Virus record (IMG/VR): IMGVR_UViG_3300049440_000308
Span: 1 to 64,000 of that record
Direction: 5' to 3' (one strand)
From: a virus
DNA length: 64,000 nt
The notes beneath the pieces were generated by a model. The model worked only from the letters and a program-made list of their open reading frames with translations. It ran no database searches and was not told the DNA's origin. The position numbers were made by a program, and so were the translations under genes. How positions within the stretch are numbered: position 1 is the first letter of the stretch; the number at the start of each line of letters is the position of its first letter. Positions 15,780 to 23,304 of this stretch are shown here, in pieces.

Positions 15780-16617
15780 GCTCCCGGCCCCCTTCCCTGG
15801 CTGCCATCCCGGCCCGGAACGCGGCGCTGCCGAACTCGCAGGCCTCAGGGAGTGCCTCGACGTCGGGGTACTCCCTGCTGAGCCAGTCCGCGTAGGACGC
15901 CGTGCGCGGCCCGGGTGCGGGCCGCGGCTCCCGCGCGGCGACGGCCGCGTCGACTGCCTCCCGCCACGCTTCCCGTACGCCCTGCGTCTCGGCCCACTCC
16001 CAGGCGTCGCCCGTCCAGTCGCCCGCGTCCGCGCCGCCGTGGTTGCGGCGGACGGCGGAGCTGAATGCCTCGCACGCAGCGCGTGCCTGCCCTGGCGTCG
16101 CGGCGGCGAGCAGCTCGCCGATGAGCATCCGCAACCGCTTGTTCTCCTCGGCCAGCGGTGACGCCGCGGCGACGACGCGCTCGTCCTCGCGGATGACCGG
16201 CTCGATCGCCGCCACGACCGCCTGCGCGACGGCCTGGCGCTCGGACAGCGGCATGAACGTGTCGGGTGCGAGTGCCCTCGTGACCGCGTTGAAGGCGTGC
16301 GCCTCGACGCGGTAGGCGGCACTGGCCGGGTCGACGCCGGCCGCTGGCTCCGGCAACTCGTCCGCCCCGTTCGGCTGCCGTGCGGCGAAGTCCTCGCGTG
16401 TCATGAACGGCTCCAGCGCCGGGCCGAGGATCGTCACGCCCTGGCTGCCGCGGATAGCCGGCTTGGGGGCGTCATGGATCCAGAGCGAGCAGCCGGGCGT
16501 GTGGCACTGCTCGCCCACGCCGTCCAGGCACGGGTCGCAGAGCCGCAACTGGACGAGGTGCACGGGGATCTCCGGATCGCGGGTGACCTCGGTGCCGGGT
16601 GCCTGCCCTGGCGTCAT
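15763..16617 (-). CDS. hypothetical protein
   Basis: 284 aa from MTPGQAPGTEV. N-terminal CDPCLDGVGEQCHTPGCSLWIHDAPKP is a compact Cys/His motif seen in several actinophage proteins; the middle is helical with ERQAVAQAVVAAIEPVIREDERVVAAASPLAEENKRLRMLIGELL as a coiled coil; C-terminus is acidic. ATGA overlap with the DUF397 gene. Confidence 0.6.
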   Translation of the reverse strand: MTPGQAPGTEVTRDPEIPVHLVQLRLCDPCLDGVGEQCHTPGCSLWIHDAPKPAIRGSQGVTILGPALEPFMTREDFAARQPNGADELPEPAAGVDPASAAYRVEAHAFNAVTRALAPDTFMPLSERQAVAQAVVAAIEPVIREDERVVAAASPLAEENKRLRMLIGELLAAATPGQARAACEAFSSAVRRNHGGADAGDWTGDAWEWAETQGVREAWREAVDAAVAAREPRPAPGPRTASYADWLSREYPDVEALPEACEFGSAAFRAGMAAREGGREHDDGG

Positions 16618-16919
16618 GACGGCCTCCCCGTGATCCTGGCGGTGAACGCCGCCCACGCGACCGCGGGGAACGACAGGCGGGTTCCGTCACGGTCGGTCGT
16701 GTCACGGACCAGGACCCCGCCGGGGCGTGACCCGACCTCCGCGCACTGGCCGTTGTTGACACTGGGCGAGGCCTTGCGGTAGTCCCCGCACGCCTCCTCG
16801 CCGACCTCAACGCAGTTCCCGCTGACGTGACTCGCGGAGGACTTCCGCCAGCCCTGGTCTGACACCTCCAGGCAGTTACCGGACTCGGAGAAACTGCTCT
16901 TCCGCCAGCCGCCCATCAC
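16614..16919 (-). CDS. DUF397 protein with three repeats of the motif
   Basis: 101 aa. The DUF397 signature W-R-K-S-S-x(5-7)-G-x-C-V-E-V occurs three times: WRKSSFSESGNCLEV, WRKSSASHVSGNCVEV and YRKASPSVNNGQCAEV, the last followed by the usual VLVRDTTDRDGTRLSF and AWAAF. DUF397 proteins are actinomycete-specific partners of XRE regulators. Triplication is unusual; most have one copy. Confidence 0.85.
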   Translation of the reverse strand: MMGGWRKSSFSESGNCLEVSDQGWRKSSASHVSGNCVEVGEEACGDYRKASPSVNNGQCAEVGSRPGGVLVRDTTDRDGTRLSFPAVAWAAFTARITGRPS

Positions 16920-17134
16920 GCGCTCCGCCCGAAGTCATCGAACTCGCCGTTCCGCACCCCGCCGAGGAACGCCTGCCACTCATCCGGGGTGAACGCGAGC
17001 GTCCCGTCTTCCGGGACGCGCGAGTTGCGCACCCGCACCACACCGATCCCGTCCTGCACCTCGACGCAGTTCCCGTTGGCGAAGCTCAGGGACGACTTGA
17101 CCCACTCGGGCCCTGACTGCTCGGTACCGTTCAT
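16916..17134 (-). CDS. DUF397 protein
   Basis: 72 aa, one full-length DUF397 domain: WVKSSLSFANGNCVEVQDGIGVVRVRNSRVPEDGTLAFTPDEWQAFL. Preceded by GGAGC before the ATG. With the next gene it forms a tandem DUF397 pair, but no XRE partner lies directly next to it; the nearest are several kb away. Confidence 0.9.
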   Translation of the reverse strand: MNGTEQSGPEWVKSSLSFANGNCVEVQDGIGVVRVRNSRVPEDGTLAFTPDEWQAFLGGVRNGEFDDFGRSA

Positions 17135-17170
17135 GTTCTGCTCCGTTTCGCTTGTTTCGGATTGCTGTCC

Positions 17171-17208
17171 CGTGCGCGCCCCGCCCGGGGAGGACGGGGA
17201 CGCGCACG
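17171..17208 (-). terminator. GC-rich hairpin after lipoprotein operon
   Basis: CGTGCGCG and CGCGCACG pair, with an inner CCCCG/CGGGG stem. It lies directly after the stop of the lipoprotein gene on the minus strand. There is no T-run, as often in Streptomyces terminators. Confidence 0.55.
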
Positions 17209-17213
17209 GGGGG

Positions 17214-17828
17214 TTACTTCGCGGGGGGCTTCTGCGCGGCGGGGGCGGAGGTGTGCACGGCGGCCGTGGGTGCCCCGGTGACCTTAATCGAATGGGTAGC
17301 GGTGTCCCACTCAGCCGCCCCGGAGACGGTGAACACGTCGCCCTCCCAATAGTCGAGGTACGGCTGGCCGGAGGCGCTCAGGCAGATCACGTAGGTGCCG
17401 CTTGAGGAGACGGGCGTGTAGATGCCGTCCGGGTCCATCTGGCCGGTGGTCACCGCGTTGTAGTTCCCGGTCCCCACGACCTGCTGCGGGTTGGACAGCG
17501 AGGAGCTGTTCGCGACGGGCTCGCCGAGCGACGGGCAGGAGTAAACCGGGTCCTGGTTGCCCATCTGGAAGAAGAAGCTCGTGGTCTGGGTGCCGTTCGC
17601 GCTGATCGTCTCGGCGTCGATGAGGGTCTGCCGGATCTGGCTGTAGTTGTAGTGCGGCAGCGGCTGGGATGCCTCCAGCGCGGCCGTGTCGGCCTGCTGC
17701 TGGCTGTTCTCCTGCGCCTGCCCCCCGCTGCTGCCGGTGCCGCTGCACGCCGAGGCGGTGCACAGCACGGCCACGGTGACTGCGGCGAGCCCTGCGAGGG
17801 AGGCCTTGGATGCCCTGGTGATCTTCAC
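17214..17828 (-). CDS. secreted lipoprotein
   Basis: 204 aa from a GTG with AGGAG 10 bases before it. A lipoprotein signal peptide is clear: KITRASKASLAGLAAVTVAVLCTASAC with lipobox TASAC, then a Gln/Ser-rich linker. The mature domain (SQPLPHYNYSQIRQTLIDAE...YVICLSASGQPYLDYWEGDVFTVSG) is beta-rich, has two Cys and is not recognised. The gene upstream codes for a one-helix membrane protein; the pair may form a cell-surface module such as entry exclusion, which is only inference. Confidence 0.75.
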   Translation of the reverse strand: MKITRASKASLAGLAAVTVAVLCTASACSGTGSSGGQAQENSQQQADTAALEASQPLPHYNYSQIRQTLIDAETISANGTQTTSFFFQMGNQDPVYSCPSLGEPVANSSSLSNPQQVVGTGNYNAVTTGQMDPDGIYTPVSSSGTYVICLSASGQPYLDYWEGDVFTVSGAAEWDTATHSIKVTGAPTAAVHTSAPAAQKPPAK

Positions 17829-17830
17829 GG

Positions 17831-18289
17831 TTACGGTGCTCCTGGTGCGTAGTAGGGGGAACCCGGGGAAAGGGCTCCCGTGGTGCAGTTCGCGGTCACC
17901 CACGCCGCCTGCTGAACAGGCAGCGGGGTGCCGGCGACCTGGGCGGCCTCGGCGCAGATCTTGCCCGCGGTCGCGGCCTGCTCGGTTTTGAGTTCCGTCA
18001 CCATCACCGGGTCGCCCTTGGCTGCGGCGACCTGCACGCCGATGGACGCGAGCGTGGTGAAGTCCCGGGTCGTCTCCTCGCGGAGGGTGACCTGGTTGCT
18101 GTAGCCGTTCTGGATGTTCTGCGCGTTACGCGTGGCGTCCTGGGCGGACAGCCACCAGCCGAGGTAATGCCCGGCGACGGTAAGCCCGGCGATGAGAACG
18201 AACGCGACGATCAGCGCGTTCACCCACGCCGGGAACCATCGCCAGACCTCACGGGTGACCCCTGCCGGGGTCGGGTCGTCAAAGTCCAC
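17831..18289 (-). CDS. single-pass membrane protein
   Basis: 152 aa, GTG start with a perfect AGGAGG 6 bases upstream. One transmembrane helix at residues 23-47 (VNALIVAFVLIAGLTVAGHYLGWWL); the remainder is extracellular, with Cys residues at KICAEA and TANCTTG. Followed after 2 bases by the lipoprotein gene, so they are co-translated. Confidence 0.7.
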   Translation of the reverse strand: MDFDDPTPAGVTREVWRWFPAWVNALIVAFVLIAGLTVAGHYLGWWLSAQDATRNAQNIQNGYSNQVTLREETTRDFTTLASIGVQVAAAKGDPVMVTELKTEQAATAGKICAEAAQVAGTPLPVQQAAWVTANCTTGALSPGSPYYAPGAP

Positions 18290-18519
18290 GGGTTGCCTCC
18301 TGGTTGTCGTTGTTCTCGGTGAGCGCCGGCTGCCCGCCAGTCAGCATCCGGGGGAACCGCCGCGGGGACCCTCCACCTGCGTGCGATCAGTGCCGCGATG
18401 AACTCCTGGGCGAACGGCTCAGCGTCAACTCCGAGAGGGTCAGTGCCCTCAGCGGGGTTACGGAGGCGGAAGACGAGAGCGGCGACGGCAGCACGGGTCT
18501 CGGCGTCGGGGTCGCTCAC
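18220..18519 (-). CDS. small hypothetical protein
   Basis: 99 aa. First 55 residues (MSDPDAETRAAVAALVFRLRNPAEGTDPLGVDAEPFAQEFIAALIARRWRVP) look protein-like; the rest overlaps the membrane protein gene by 70 bases and is Arg/Pro-rich. The overlap is longer than usual here, so the true end could be affected by a frameshift. ATGA-coupled to the methyltransferase. Confidence 0.55.
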   Translation of the reverse strand: MSDPDAETRAAVAALVFRLRNPAEGTDPLGVDAEPFAQEFIAALIARRWRVPAAVPPDADWRAAGAHREQRQPGGNPWTLTTRPRQGSPVRSGDGSRRG

Positions 18520-19283
18520 GCGGCACCCCCGAAAAGCGTCGCCTGGGAGAGACGGCGGGCGGACTTCTCGGCGTAGTCCTCTCGTGCCTCGATGCCGATC
18601 GCGCGGCGCCCGGAGGCGCGGGCCGCGTCGAGCGTGCTGCCGCTTCCCGCGAACGGGTCAAGCACCAGGCCGCCGGGCGGGCAGGCGTAGCCGATGAGAA
18701 CGTCAAGGACATGCGCCGGCTTCTGGTTCGGGTGGATGTTGAGCCCGCCCCGGTTTGCCTTCGCCGTCATGACTGACCGGGCGTACCGGGTGCCGTCGTC
18801 GGTCCACGTGCGCAGTTTCCGCGTGCCGCCCGTGAGGTGGGGGACGGCGCCGTTCGCCGCGCTGCCCTTATCCGGGCCGTCGTGCGGCAGGCGTGGCGTG
18901 GCATGGTAGATGTCCCGCCACGGCGGCCGGTACCAGTGCGCGATGCTCTCGTGGACGCGGCGCAGGCGGTCGGAGCACGGCCCGGACCCCGCTCCCTTCT
19001 CCATCACGGCGTCCTGTGAAAGGTGCCACCCGGCCGCGCCGAACTCGCCGGCATGCCCAAGGAACATCCGCAGCGAGCCGAAGCACCACAGCGAGCGGCT
19101 GACCGTCGCCGCGACCTTGAGCCACCCGTCTGGCCAGCGGTCCCAGGCGAGCGAGGTTTCCCCGTACGGCGGGTCGGCGAGCACGAGGTCCGCTTTGAGG
19201 CCGAGCGCGGGCAGTACCTCGCGGCAGTCGCCGACATACAACTGCACCTGGCCGTCATCGAAGTACGGCTTGAGCGCGCTCAT
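18516..19283 (-). CDS. DNA adenine-N6/cytosine-N4 methyltransferase
   Basis: 255 aa. The catalytic DPPY (37-40) comes before the SAM-binding DPFAGSGSTL near the C-terminus, the motif order of beta-class amino-methyltransferases. NIHPNQKP is the usual motif preceding the SAM loop. No restriction endonuclease is adjacent, so it is an orphan, phage-like enzyme that probably protects the element's DNA or has a regulatory role. Confidence 0.88.
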   Translation of the reverse strand: MSALKPYFDDGQVQLYVGDCREVLPALGLKADLVLADPPYGETSLAWDRWPDGWLKVAATVSRSLWCFGSLRMFLGHAGEFGAAGWHLSQDAVMEKGAGSGPCSDRLRRVHESIAHWYRPPWRDIYHATPRLPHDGPDKGSAANGAVPHLTGGTRKLRTWTDDGTRYARSVMTAKANRGGLNIHPNQKPAHVLDVLIGYACPPGGLVLDPFAGSGSTLDAARASGRRAIGIEAREDYAEKSARRLSQATLFGGAA

Positions 19284-19516
19284 CCGGGCACCGCCTGCGC
19301 GAGCATCTCGGCCAGGGTCATCCCGAACGCGGCGGCCACCTTCTCCGCCGTCCCCAGCTGAACGTTGTCCCCGCGTTCCACCCGCCGTACCGTCGCTATG
19401 TTCAGCCCCGGGCGGGCCGCCATCGCCACCAGTGTCCAGTCCCGATCGAGCCGGAGCTGGCGGGCATAGCGGCCGAAGGCGACAGCTACGGGAACACGGG
19501 GGGCGAGAGTAGTCAT
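19280..19516 (-). CDS. XRE-family regulator
   Basis: 78 aa from MTTLAPRVPV, ATG overlapping the upstream stop. HTH: RYARQLRLDRDWTLVAMAARPGLNIATVRRVERGDNVQLGTAEKVAAAFG. Coupled to the methyltransferase by ATGA, so it may control it, as C-proteins do. Confidence 0.8.
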   Translation of the reverse strand: MTTLAPRVPVAVAFGRYARQLRLDRDWTLVAMAARPGLNIATVRRVERGDNVQLGTAEKVAAAFGMTLAEMLAQAVPG

Positions 19517-19764
19517 GATGCCGTCTCCCGTAGCTGCACCAAGCACGCGTGGTCTGGCTCGCAAGGCAGGCACTTGAACGGCCGCTCGGTGAGTTTCCGG
19601 TGCCCGGCGCAGAGGCGTATGCCCGTCGTGATGTGCTCATGGATGCAGCCGGTCTCCCAGGTGGCCTCTGCCGACTCTGGGCACAGGGTGCCGTTGATTG
19701 TGACCTGGCATTTCCCGGGTGCTCCGGCTCTCTCCCGGATCTCCAGGCCGGCGACCGCGCTCAC
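19513..19764 (-). CDS. small zinc-finger-like protein
   Basis: 83 aa. CQVTINGTLCPESAEATWETGCIHEHITTGIRLCAGHRK...CLPCEPDHACLVQL: eight or more Cys and His in the pattern of actinophage zinc proteins. Function unknown. Confidence 0.6.
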   Translation of the reverse strand: MSAVAGLEIRERAGAPGKCQVTINGTLCPESAEATWETGCIHEHITTGIRLCAGHRKLTERPFKCLPCEPDHACLVQLRETAS

Positions 19765-20072
19765 CGGGACTCCCCTGCCTCGTCGCCCGTGTCCGGCAAA
19801 GATCCCTCGCCGTTCCGCATCGCCGCGTGAACCTCCGTGATCAGCTCGTCCGCCTCCGGTATCCCGGACCGCAGTCCGAGGTAAGCCAGGACGGCCCTTG
19901 CCGTGAGGCGGGACTGGTCGCAGACCACGGGATTGGCGTTGTAGAGCAGGACGTCGCCGATCTGCCCGGCGGTCATCTCAGCCGCGCCGTCGCACTGCAC
20001 CAGGCAGAACAGGTTGCAGAGGGCGGCGAACTGGGAGGCGTCGACTGTCTTCGTCTCGCCGTTAGCGGGCAC
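19761..20072 (-). CDS. hypothetical protein
   Basis: 103 aa from a GTG (VPANGETKTVDASQF) overlapping the upstream gene's end by 11 bases. All helical: AALCNLFCLVQCDGAAEMTAGQIGDVLLYNANPVVCDQSRLTARAVLAYLGLRSG. Not recognised. Confidence 0.55.
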   Translation of the reverse strand: MPANGETKTVDASQFAALCNLFCLVQCDGAAEMTAGQIGDVLLYNANPVVCDQSRLTARAVLAYLGLRSGIPEADELITEVHAAMRNGEGSLPDTGDEAGESR

Positions 20073-20385
20073 TTGCGGTCCTCCTCTCGGTGATGACGGC
20101 GCGGAAGCGCAGCGCCCTTGCCGCGCCGATCGGGACAACCACCGCGGGCTTGTCGCAGTCGGCCGGGTGCGCGGCGAACAGGTGCTCGCCGAGCGCGAGC
20201 TGACCGCCGTCCTCCACGGGCCGGAACGTGGGCACCCAGTCGGGGCTCCAGGCCACGGCGAACGGGCCCTTGCCGGGCGCGGGGACGAGCGCCGCGCGCT
20301 TGCCGCCCGGCCCGTAGGCGAACAGGACGCGCCTGTCGCACTTCGGGCAGTCGCCGACCCCGTGAGGTCTCGTCACGCTGGGCAT
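20062..20385 (-). CDS. hypothetical protein with CxxC
   Basis: 107 aa from MPSVTRPHGVGDCPKCDRRVLFAYG. N-terminal zinc knuckle CPKC paired with CDK near the end; middle is beta-rich. Overlaps the replication-initiator-like gene by 13 bases. Confidence 0.55.
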   Translation of the reverse strand: MPSVTRPHGVGDCPKCDRRVLFAYGPGGKRAALVPAPGKGPFAVAWSPDWVPTFRPVEDGGQLALGEHLFAAHPADCDKPAVVVPIGAARALRFRAVITERRTASAR

Positions 20386-21353
20386 TCGTTCCTCGCTCGG
20401 TAGTGCCGGGGGCTGTTCTCCGTGGAACCGCACCGGCAGACGATGCCACGGTCGGGCGGGTCAAACTCGTGGTGCTCCGGGTCCCAGGCGGTAAGCGCCG
20501 GGCTAGCCCAGGGCGCGGACTCGGCGGCGGCCGGCGGCGGCTTGGGCAGCAGCACGCCGTTCCACAGGTCGGGCTCGTTGACGACGACCTTGGCGTAGTA
20601 CGCGGGCTTGCTGCGGATGACGGTGCCGGCCTTGCGCGCCCGGTCCTCGAAGATCCTGATCACCGCGCGGGCCTGGTCGTCACCTGGCAGGAACGACGCC
20701 TCGGCGCAGATCGCGTTCGCGACCACGGTCACCAGTTCGGGGTCGTCGGCGTCGCTCTCGCGCGCGTCGGATCTTGACTGACTAACCCCTTCGCGCGGAT
20801 CAAGATCAAAATCATCTTGACGCGCGCCCGCACGCGAGGGACCGGGTGTCACGCGTGACGTCACGCCAATGTCACGCGTGACACCCGGGGCGCTGACCTG
20901 CGATTTCTTCTGCTTTCCGGCCTTGCCCCCCGTGACATCGGCGCTTTTCGGGTGTGACTTCGGCGTGACATCTGTGACCGGCAGCGCGGCATGGATCTTG
21001 CCCGCCTGCTCGGCTCGCAGCCGCTCCCGGCTCCGCTGCTTCCGCTCGTTGTTGGCCGCGCGGGTCCTGGCCGTCTTCGCCTCGACGTCGGCGGCGTTGA
21101 CCACGGTCATGCCGCGCCCGCCGATGAACCGCACGCCGCCCTTGGCGCGTTTCACGACACCGGCCGCGATCCACGGTCCCGCGTCCCGGTCGGGGTCATC
21201 GGTGATGTCGGCGAGCACCGTGGACGGCACGAACCCCGAGCGGGAGTTGCGCGCGGACCAGGAGCCGGCTTGCGTCATGGATGACACCGAGCGGTCAGGG
21301 ATGGTGAACTCGCGGATGATCTCGTAGTAGTCGTCTTCGACGATGAGGGGCAT
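20373..21353 (-). CDS. replication-initiator-like protein with internal iterons
   Basis: 326 aa. The N-terminal 85 residues (FTIPDRSVSSMTQAGSWSARNSRSGFVPSTVLADI...WIAAGVVKRAKGGVRFIG) resemble the winged-helix replisome-organiser domain of actinophage initiators. A basic linker and a Lys/Ser/Thr-rich stretch follow (DVTPKSHPKSADVTGG), then a helical domain (AICAEASFLPGDDQARAVIRIFEDRARKAG..YYAKVVVNEPDLW) and a C-terminal CRCG...C zinc tail. The DNA for the linker is a repeat cluster next to an AT-rich stretch, as in phage lambda O. An in-frame ATG at 21461 with AGGAGG upstream is an alternative start. Confidence 0.65.
   Translation of the reverse strand: MPLIVEDDYYEIIREFTIPDRSVSSMTQAGSWSARNSRSGFVPSTVLADITDDPDRDAGPWIAAGVVKRAKGGVRFIGGRGMTVVNAADVEAKTARTRAANNERKQRSRERLRAEQAGKIHAALPVTDVTPKSHPKSADVTGGKAGKQKKSQVSAPGVTRDIGVTSRVTPGPSRAGARQDDFDLDPREGVSQSRSDARESDADDPELVTVVANAICAEASFLPGDDQARAVIRIFEDRARKAGTVIRSKPAYYAKVVVNEPDLWNGVLLPKPPPAAAESAPWASPALTAWDPEHHEFDPPDRGIVCRCGSTENSPRHYRARNECPA
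20771..20976. other. candidate origin: GTGAC iterons beside AT-rich inverted repeat
   Basis: Nine GTGAC/GTCAC pentamers lie within 20846-20976, including two copies of the palindrome GTCACGCGTGAC (20846 and 20869). Three others at 20930, 20952 and 20963 are spaced by 22 and 11 bp, that is, on one face of the helix. At 20771-20820, in otherwise very GC-rich DNA, is an AT-rich patch with ATCTTGA twice and TCAAGAT once. The layout matches an origin embedded in its initiator gene. Confidence 0.5.
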
Positions 21354-21460
21354 AAGCGCCGTCCCCGGTCGGGGCGGCGGGAAGCGAACAGCACGGCAGG
21401 TCATCTCCGGGGGCATCACGCGGGTTAACGGGGACCGGGAGCGGCGTGACCGCGAGATCA

Positions 21461-21652
21461 TCAGGGCTCGCCTCCTGTCTGGGGGGTGTAGTGACCGGGA
21501 AGGCCGAGGGGGACTAGCGGGAGGTACGCCCCGCCGGGCGCGCATCTCGGCACCGCGGCGGGCAGTGCTTCCCCGGTATCGCCGAGCGGGCACAGGCGGA
21601 AGCCGAGGCTCGCGAGGAGGGTCGCGGCGAGGGCGAGGAGGCGTGCGGTCAC
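21461..21652 (-). CDS. small secreted or membrane peptide
   Basis: 63 aa from a GTG overlapping the upstream stop (GTGA). VTARLLALAATLLASLGFRLCPLGDTG looks like a signal peptide or single membrane helix; the rest is Pro/Gly-rich. Its end contains AGGAGG ahead of a possible start for the initiator gene, suggesting coupling. Confidence 0.5.
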   Translation of the reverse strand: MTARLLALAATLLASLGFRLCPLGDTGEALPAAVPRCAPGGAYLPLVPLGLPGHYTPQTGGEP

Positions 21653-22254
21653 TCGTCGTTCTCCCGCACCTCGTCGAGGAAGTCGAGCCACTTGGCGAGG
21701 GGCATCTCGCCGCCCTTGACGGTGGTCACGGTGATGTCGTCGAGGAAGTCCCAGAGCGTGTCGTCGTCACCCTCGCCGCCTTCCCCGGAAAGCACCTTGT
21801 CGCGGTGGGAGGCAACCGCGCGGGCGAGCCGCTCGAGCGCGTCCTGGTACTGGAGGCGGGCGGCGCGGGCGCCCGCGGGCCGCTGTTCCGGGCGGGGGGT
21901 GCGGGCCTTGACGAAGGCGAGGCGCTGCTCGACGAGCCGCCGGAAGAAGATCGCCCTGCGCCGCCACTCGCCCTGCTCGGCCCGCGCGGCGAAGTATGTT
22001 TCCTTGCCGGCCTCGCCGGCGGCGTGCCCTGCGGCGCGGGCCTGCTGCAGGTCCTCGTTGGCGAGGTTCAGCTGGTTCTGGACGTCGGCGTGGAGGCTGC
22101 CGAGGGTGTCGCGGGCCCGGCCGATCACCAGCGGGTCGGTGAGCGCGTCCCAGAGCGCGGGACTGGCGTCCTTGCCGAGCGAGGCGCGCACGAGAGTACT
22201 GAAGTCGTCGGCGTCCAGTGCCGCGAGGGCGGTTGCGCCGGGAGTGCCTGTCAT
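21649..22254 (-). CDS. hypothetical helical protein
   Basis: 201 aa from MTGTPGATAL. Long amphipathic helices (DALTDPLVIGRARDTLGSLHADVQNQLNLANEDLQQARAAG; AEQGEWRRRAIFFRRLVEQRLAFV) followed by an acidic C-terminus. This kind of protein recurs in actinophage early regions, function unknown. Just upstream is an 11-codon frame whose TGA overlaps this ATG (22251-22286), possibly a leader peptide; an AT-rich promoter patch (TACTAT) lies near 22316. Confidence 0.6.
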   Translation of the reverse strand: MTGTPGATALAALDADDFSTLVRASLGKDASPALWDALTDPLVIGRARDTLGSLHADVQNQLNLANEDLQQARAAGHAAGEAGKETYFAARAEQGEWRRRAIFFRRLVEQRLAFVKARTPRPEQRPAGARAARLQYQDALERLARAVASHRDKVLSGEGGEGDDDTLWDFLDDITVTTVKGGEMPLAKWLDFLDEVRENDE

Positions 22255-22382
22255 TGCGGGCCGCCTGTCATATCCGGGCCGGTCATCTCTCTGATGTAAT
22301 GCCATCGGGGAGAACTAATAGTAAGAGCATAGCGGAGACCGGGGCAGTGCGCCACGTAGAACTTCCGGGCCGGTGTGCCATC

Positions 22383-22622
22383 ATGGACGCCATGAGCGAG
22401 GAGACCCAGGCGAGGCTGCGCCGGGCCGACCGTGCCTACGTCCGGCTGAAGAGGCAGTTCGAGGACGCGCGGTCCGAGCTGGCCGACGCGATCGTTGCCG
22501 AGCGGAAAGAGGGCACGCTGATCGAGGACATCACGGCCCTGGTCACCTACCGGCAGACCCAGGTGAACCGCATCCTCGAGGCGGCCGGGCTGACTGAGAA
22601 GCGCCCGCGCCGCGAGCCCTGA
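22383..22622 (+). CDS. small HTH-like protein
   Basis: 79 aa, lone plus-strand gene in this part. N-terminal coiled coil (QARLRRADRAYVRLKRQFEDARSELADAIVAERKEG) then TLIEDITALVTYRQTQVNRILEAAGLTE, which has the form of a resolvase-type helix-turn-helix. Divergent from the operon starting at 22254, so it may regulate it. Weak ribosome binding site. Confidence 0.6.
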   Translation: MDAMSEETQARLRRADRAYVRLKRQFEDARSELADAIVAERKEGTLIEDITALVTYRQTQVNRILEAAGLTEKRPRREP

Positions 22623-22624
22623 CC

Positions 22625-22948
22625 TCACGGCAGCGTCCTTTCCCGCCGCGCCTCAGGCAGCGCGTCAAGCAGCCGCGCGAGGCCCCTCGCGTCGTCAAGC
22701 GCGGCCAGTTCCTGCTTCGTCCACCGTCCTGTCGCCCGCAGGGTCACCGGCGCCCGGCACTCCCGCCGTCCCGTCAGGAGCTCCCAGGCGATGCTCACCG
22801 TCACCACCCCGAGGGCCATCCCCCCGGTTACCGTGATCGGGCACCCCACGAGGGCGAGGGCGATGATCAGCCCGGCCGAGATAATCCACAGCCCGGTGAC
22901 CTCAGCGACCGTGACGCGCGCCCCGCGGTCAAGCCAGCGCCTAAGCAC
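22625..22948 (-). CDS. small two-helix membrane protein
   Basis: 107 aa from a GTG (VLRRWLDRGARVTVAEV). Two adjacent transmembrane segments: GLWIISAGLIIALALVGCPI and GMALGVVTVSIAWELLTG; the C-terminal half is soluble and basic. It starts inside the upstream gene (82-base overlap), so the start is uncertain. Confidence 0.55.
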   Translation of the reverse strand: MLRRWLDRGARVTVAEVTGLWIISAGLIIALALVGCPITVTGGMALGVVTVSIAWELLTGRRECRAPVTLRATGRWTKQELAALDDARGLARLLDALPEARRERTLP

Positions 22949-23304
22949 GGTGACTCCCGGACGGCGGCGGCAACGTCCCCGAGCACCGCGGCGAGCAGGC
23001 CGGCGTCGGCCGCGGTGACAGCAGGCCGGCCTTCCGCCCACGGCCTCGGGGGATCAGGCCAGGCTCCCGCCTCCGCGGTACGCCACACGTGCCCGCCCTC
23101 AGGTGCCGGGTGCCTCGTCACTTTCGGGTAGCGCTCTCGCGCCAGGCGGGCCAGGGCGGTGCCTACCTGAGCGGTCGCGAGGGGCTTTCCCCAGTCCTCC
23201 TGCGCGCGGGCGCGAACCTCATCCGAGGTTGCCTCCCCGCCGAGGGACGCCAGGGCAGTCAGGCACCTGTCGCCCATGGTCAGGCCGCCGAGGGGGGCGG
23301 TCAC
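22867..23304 (-). CDS. winged-helix hypothetical protein
   Basis: 145 aa. LTALASLGGEATSDEVRARAQEDWGKPLATAQVGTALARLARERYPKVTRHPAPEGGHVWRT is a winged HTH with a short beta wing. ATGA-coupled to the cytosine methyltransferase, so it might regulate or assist it. The last 25 residues overlap the next gene and may not be meaningful. Confidence 0.6.
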   Translation of the reverse strand: MTAPLGGLTMGDRCLTALASLGGEATSDEVRARAQEDWGKPLATAQVGTALARLARERYPKVTRHPAPEGGHVWRTAEAGAWPDPPRPWAEGRPAVTAADAGLLAAVLGDVAAAVRESPCLGAGLTAGRASRSLRSPGCGLSRPG

